Below, in pieces: positions 23,562 to 24,999 of a stretch of 24,999 nt of DNA (its first letter is position 1; each line of letters starts with the position of its first letter). The notes under the pieces are model-generated. The model was not told the origin of the DNA and searched no databases. It saw nothing but the letters and a program-made list of their open reading frames with translations. This DNA is from a virus. The stretch spans positions 1-24,999 of IMG/VR virus record IMGVR_UViG_3300035199_000332, one strand, 5' to 3'. The translations under genes were made by a program, and so were the position numbers.

Positions 23562-23845
23562 TAGTGGACCACCTTGATAAGACTGCTCTCCTCTTGGCCG
23601 TCCTCTATGGAGTTGCAGACCTCGACACCACCACACATCCAGACCATCTCGCCCATTGCATTGACAAACTCAGCCAATGTTTCGGGCTTGACGTTGCCAG
23701 TACTGTCCAGCTCTTTGACCATGTTCACAGTCAGCACGCCGAACCCAACAAGTAGCTCGCCCAGCCGCCGCTGCGGCCCCTTCAGCCTGTCCATAACTTC
23801 CTGTAGGTCGAACTTCTTGTCGCCGTCATTAGAATTTGATGTCAT
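23561..23845 (-). CDS. Small protein of unknown function in the recombination operon
   Basis: This 94-residue protein is read from the ATG at 23845 (MTSNSNDGDKKFDLQEVMDR). The open frame extends to 23926, but that upstream part lies wholly within the DUF669 gene and shows no better start. AAGGAG is present about 10 bases before the chosen ATG. The sequence is mostly helical and acidic, with an early helix LKGPQRRLGELLVGFGVLTV and a later one with two Cys residues. There is no recognisable motif. The gene overlaps its upstream neighbour by 17 bases and its downstream neighbour by one base, so it is translated as part of the operon. A regulatory or scaffold role next to the SSB-like protein is only a guess. 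Confidence 0.55.
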   Translation of the reverse strand: MTSNSNDGDKKFDLQEVMDRLKGPQRRLGELLVGFGVLTVNMVKELDSTGNVKPETLAEFVNAMGEMVWMCGGVEVCNSIEDGQEESSLIKVVH

Positions 23846-24290
23846 CGTCGTCGAACTCCTTGCCTGGTATTGGTGCGCCGCTAACCTCGGACACCAGTTT
23901 GTCAATATAGATATTCTCAAAGTCACCCTTGGTCTTCTTGGTGATCTTCACCTTCCGATCAAGGAGGGACTTGAGGTCAAGGTCGCTGAGCTTATCAGGC
24001 ACAGAACAACCACACGCTGCAATGTCTCTCTTCAAAAACGACATGTTCTGGGCATTAGCCAGCATGTTCCGCTTGAAGAGCCACCGACCATCGTGCGATC
24101 CACCGTTGATAATCAGAACCCAGTTGAGATAAGGGTTGCCACTCTTGGACTCCCGAAACTCAACCTTGTCCACCACGCAGACATAAGGTCCATCCGGCAC
24201 GGGGTCATAGTCCGTACCAGTGTCACCACTATCAGCGCCAGCGTCGGCCCAGCTAGAGTCAAGGTCATCCCAATTCATTGAACTACTCAT
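23829..24290 (-). CDS. DUF669-family protein, probable single-strand DNA-binding protein
   Basis: This 153-residue protein has an acidic, disordered N-terminus (about residues 1-30). A core beginning VPDGPYVCVVDKVEFRESKS follows, with strands NPYLNWVLIINGG and GRWLFKRNML and the helix LKRDIAACGCSVPDKL. This is the layout of the phage DUF669 family. The C-terminus is a flexible segment ending FDDDDIKF, closely resembling the acidic tip of bacterial SSB proteins (E. coli DFDDDIPF), which recruits partner enzymes. I therefore infer ssDNA binding. ATG at 24290 overlaps the ATPase stop (ATGA). Its neighbours, a RecA-fold ATPase and a resolvase, fit an annealing and recombination module. Confidence 0.75.
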   Translation of the reverse strand: MSSSMNWDDLDSSWADAGADSGDTGTDYDPVPDGPYVCVVDKVEFRESKSGNPYLNWVLIINGGSHDGRWLFKRNMLANAQNMSFLKRDIAACGCSVPDKLSDLDLKSLLDRKVKITKKTKGDFENIYIDKLVSEVSGAPIPGKEFDDDDIKF

Positions 24291-24999
24291 TGCTTCTTCT
24301 CTCCATTCTTCTTAGTCGTGCCACCGAAAGCTGACGACAACTCGTCGTAGCCCAGAGGTAGCGTTTCAGGAAGTCTTCCCGTCCTATCACCAGCCACCCA
24401 CTTGGGCGACGGCTTTGTACGGATAACACGGCTGCCATCAGACTCAACATCCGCGAACAGAAGCAGGTCGCTCATGCTCTCAACGATGTTACGTGCTGAC
24501 GCCGGTAACGTCGGTGCCCACCGCATCTGTTTGCCAGTGCGAGTGTCCACCTCAATCTCCTTGGCATGGCTAATGATAACCAAGCCCATCTTCCCACCAT
24601 CCTTGGTGCGAAGCGTGCCCAGCTTAGCCAACACACGACGGAACTCGCTGTTGACCATACTGAACCCCTTACCATAGCTCAGGTCAGAAGGATGCTGTAT
24701 CCCAGCCAACCCACAAACGTGGGCCTTGACCTGCTCATACAGGATGTCGATGGTATCAATGACGAAGGTCTCTATCTGTCGAGGGTCCTTCGCTATGATA
24801 GCGCACACCTGTGTGAACTCAGCCCAGTCCGCTATCGGAACCTGGTACACCTCAAGGTGGTTGAGTCCAGGCTCAGTCGCCGCGAACAGTGCGTTCGGGA
24901 ACTGACTAGCGAAGGTGCTCTTCCCAATCTTAGGTGAGCCATACATGGTTATCACTTGGTCACCCAAGGTCGTTGTAACCTTGGTCTTCTTAGTTGGTA
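24287..24999 (-). CDS. Sak4-like RecA-fold ATPase (AAA_24), 5' end outside window
   Basis: The frame is open to the right edge, with residues T-K-V-T-T-T-L-G-D-Q-V-I visible before the Walker A loop GSPKIGKST, so the gene is cut at its N-terminus and about 236 residues are seen. The TTG at 24967 is only an in-frame codon and not a supported start. Walker B is in ETFVIDTIDILY, and a later LVIISHAKEIEVD strand, a common feature of these ATPases, follows. The core resembles AAA_24 (Sak4) proteins, phage single-strand annealing recombinases related to RecA that often accompany an SSB protein. The C-terminus is charged (GGTTKKNGEKKQ). Neighbouring SSB-like and resolvase genes agree with a recombination role. 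Confidence 0.75.
   Translation of the reverse strand, partial: PTKKTKVTTTLGDQVITMYGSPKIGKSTFASQFPNALFAATEPGLNHLEVYQVPIADWAEFTQVCAIIAKDPRQIETFVIDTIDILYEQVKAHVCGLAGIQHPSDLSYGKGFSMVNSEFRRVLAKLGTLRTKDGGKMGLVIISHAKEIEVDTRTGKQMRWAPTLPASARNIVESMSDLLLFADVESDGSRVIRTKPSPKWVAGDRTGRLPETLPLGYDELSSAFGGTTKKNGEKKQ

Noticed and set aside
23562-23636. N-terminal extension of the resolvase frame
   Set aside because: The extension is Arg- and Gln-rich, lacks a supported start and lies entirely within the neighbouring gene. The ATG at 23561 has a Shine-Dalgarno site and a TAATG junction.
23574-24281. Plus-strand ORF of 235 codons
   Set aside because: It is antisense to the DUF669, small unknown and resolvase genes. 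The minus-strand frames show a clear SSB-type tail, resolvase motifs and stop-start overlaps, while this frame shows only low-complexity Ser, Leu and Thr stretches.
1-24999. tRNA genes, integrase, transposase, attachment sites or defence systems
   Set aside because: I read both strands for these and found no cloverleaf, recombinase motif, terminal repeat or defence gene. Integration or a lysogenic life style is not supported by this window.

Overview
The window is a densely packed, mostly plus-strand stretch of a tailed bacteriophage genome. It has no ribosomal RNA, tRNA, transposon, CRISPR array or cellular housekeeping gene. Genes abut or overlap by 1 to 17 bases (ATGA, TAATG and TGATG junctions), and most starts carry a Shine-Dalgarno sequence, so the host is a bacterium. 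Its identity cannot be read from the sequence. The gene set points to a podovirus: an HK97-fold capsid protein, a head-tail adaptor and a nozzle-like protein are followed by three large candidate internal virion (ejection) proteins. No tape measure, sheath or tail-tube gene is seen. Portal, terminase and DNA polymerase genes are not in the window.

Layout. 2-511 is the 3' end of a scaffold-like gene. 536-1840 encodes the major capsid protein and is followed by a strong hairpin terminator at 1858-1890. 1937-7277 holds small beta-rich structural proteins, the adaptor, the nozzle-like protein and a short beta-helix spike-like protein. 7281-16156 encodes proteins of 531, 710 and 1709 residues, interpreted as the ejection apparatus. 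16210-18363 encodes a small beta protein and a repeat-containing tail fibre. 18374-19804 is the lysis cassette: a lysine-rich micro-ORF missing from ordinary ORF lists, a zinc amidase, a one-TM coiled-coil protein and a multi-TM holin-like protein. 19805-20581 has three small proteins, two of them basic phage orphans with the same ribosome-binding leader. 20630-22927 encodes a primase-helicase on the plus strand.

At 22924-22927 the primase gene meets a minus-strand module end to end with a 4-base overlap. Read in its own direction, that module encodes a Sak4-like RecA-fold ATPase (cut by the window end), a DUF669 protein with an SSB-type acidic tail, a small unknown protein, an Hjc-like PD-(D/E)XK resolvase and a zinc-ribbon protein. 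Together with the primase-helicase these form a replication and recombination set: primer synthesis and unwinding, single-strand binding, strand annealing or exchange, and junction resolution.

Most functions are family-level calls from motifs and gene order, made without database searches. The observations most worth a second look are: a 73-residue tandem repeat in the fibre that is conserved in protein but rewritten at most codons; a 38-residue histone-H1-tail-like peptide at the head of the lysis cassette; a duplicated short motif at the N-terminus of the giant virion protein; an SSB-like tail on the DUF669 protein; and an apparently leaderless primase start placed under a consensus -35 box.
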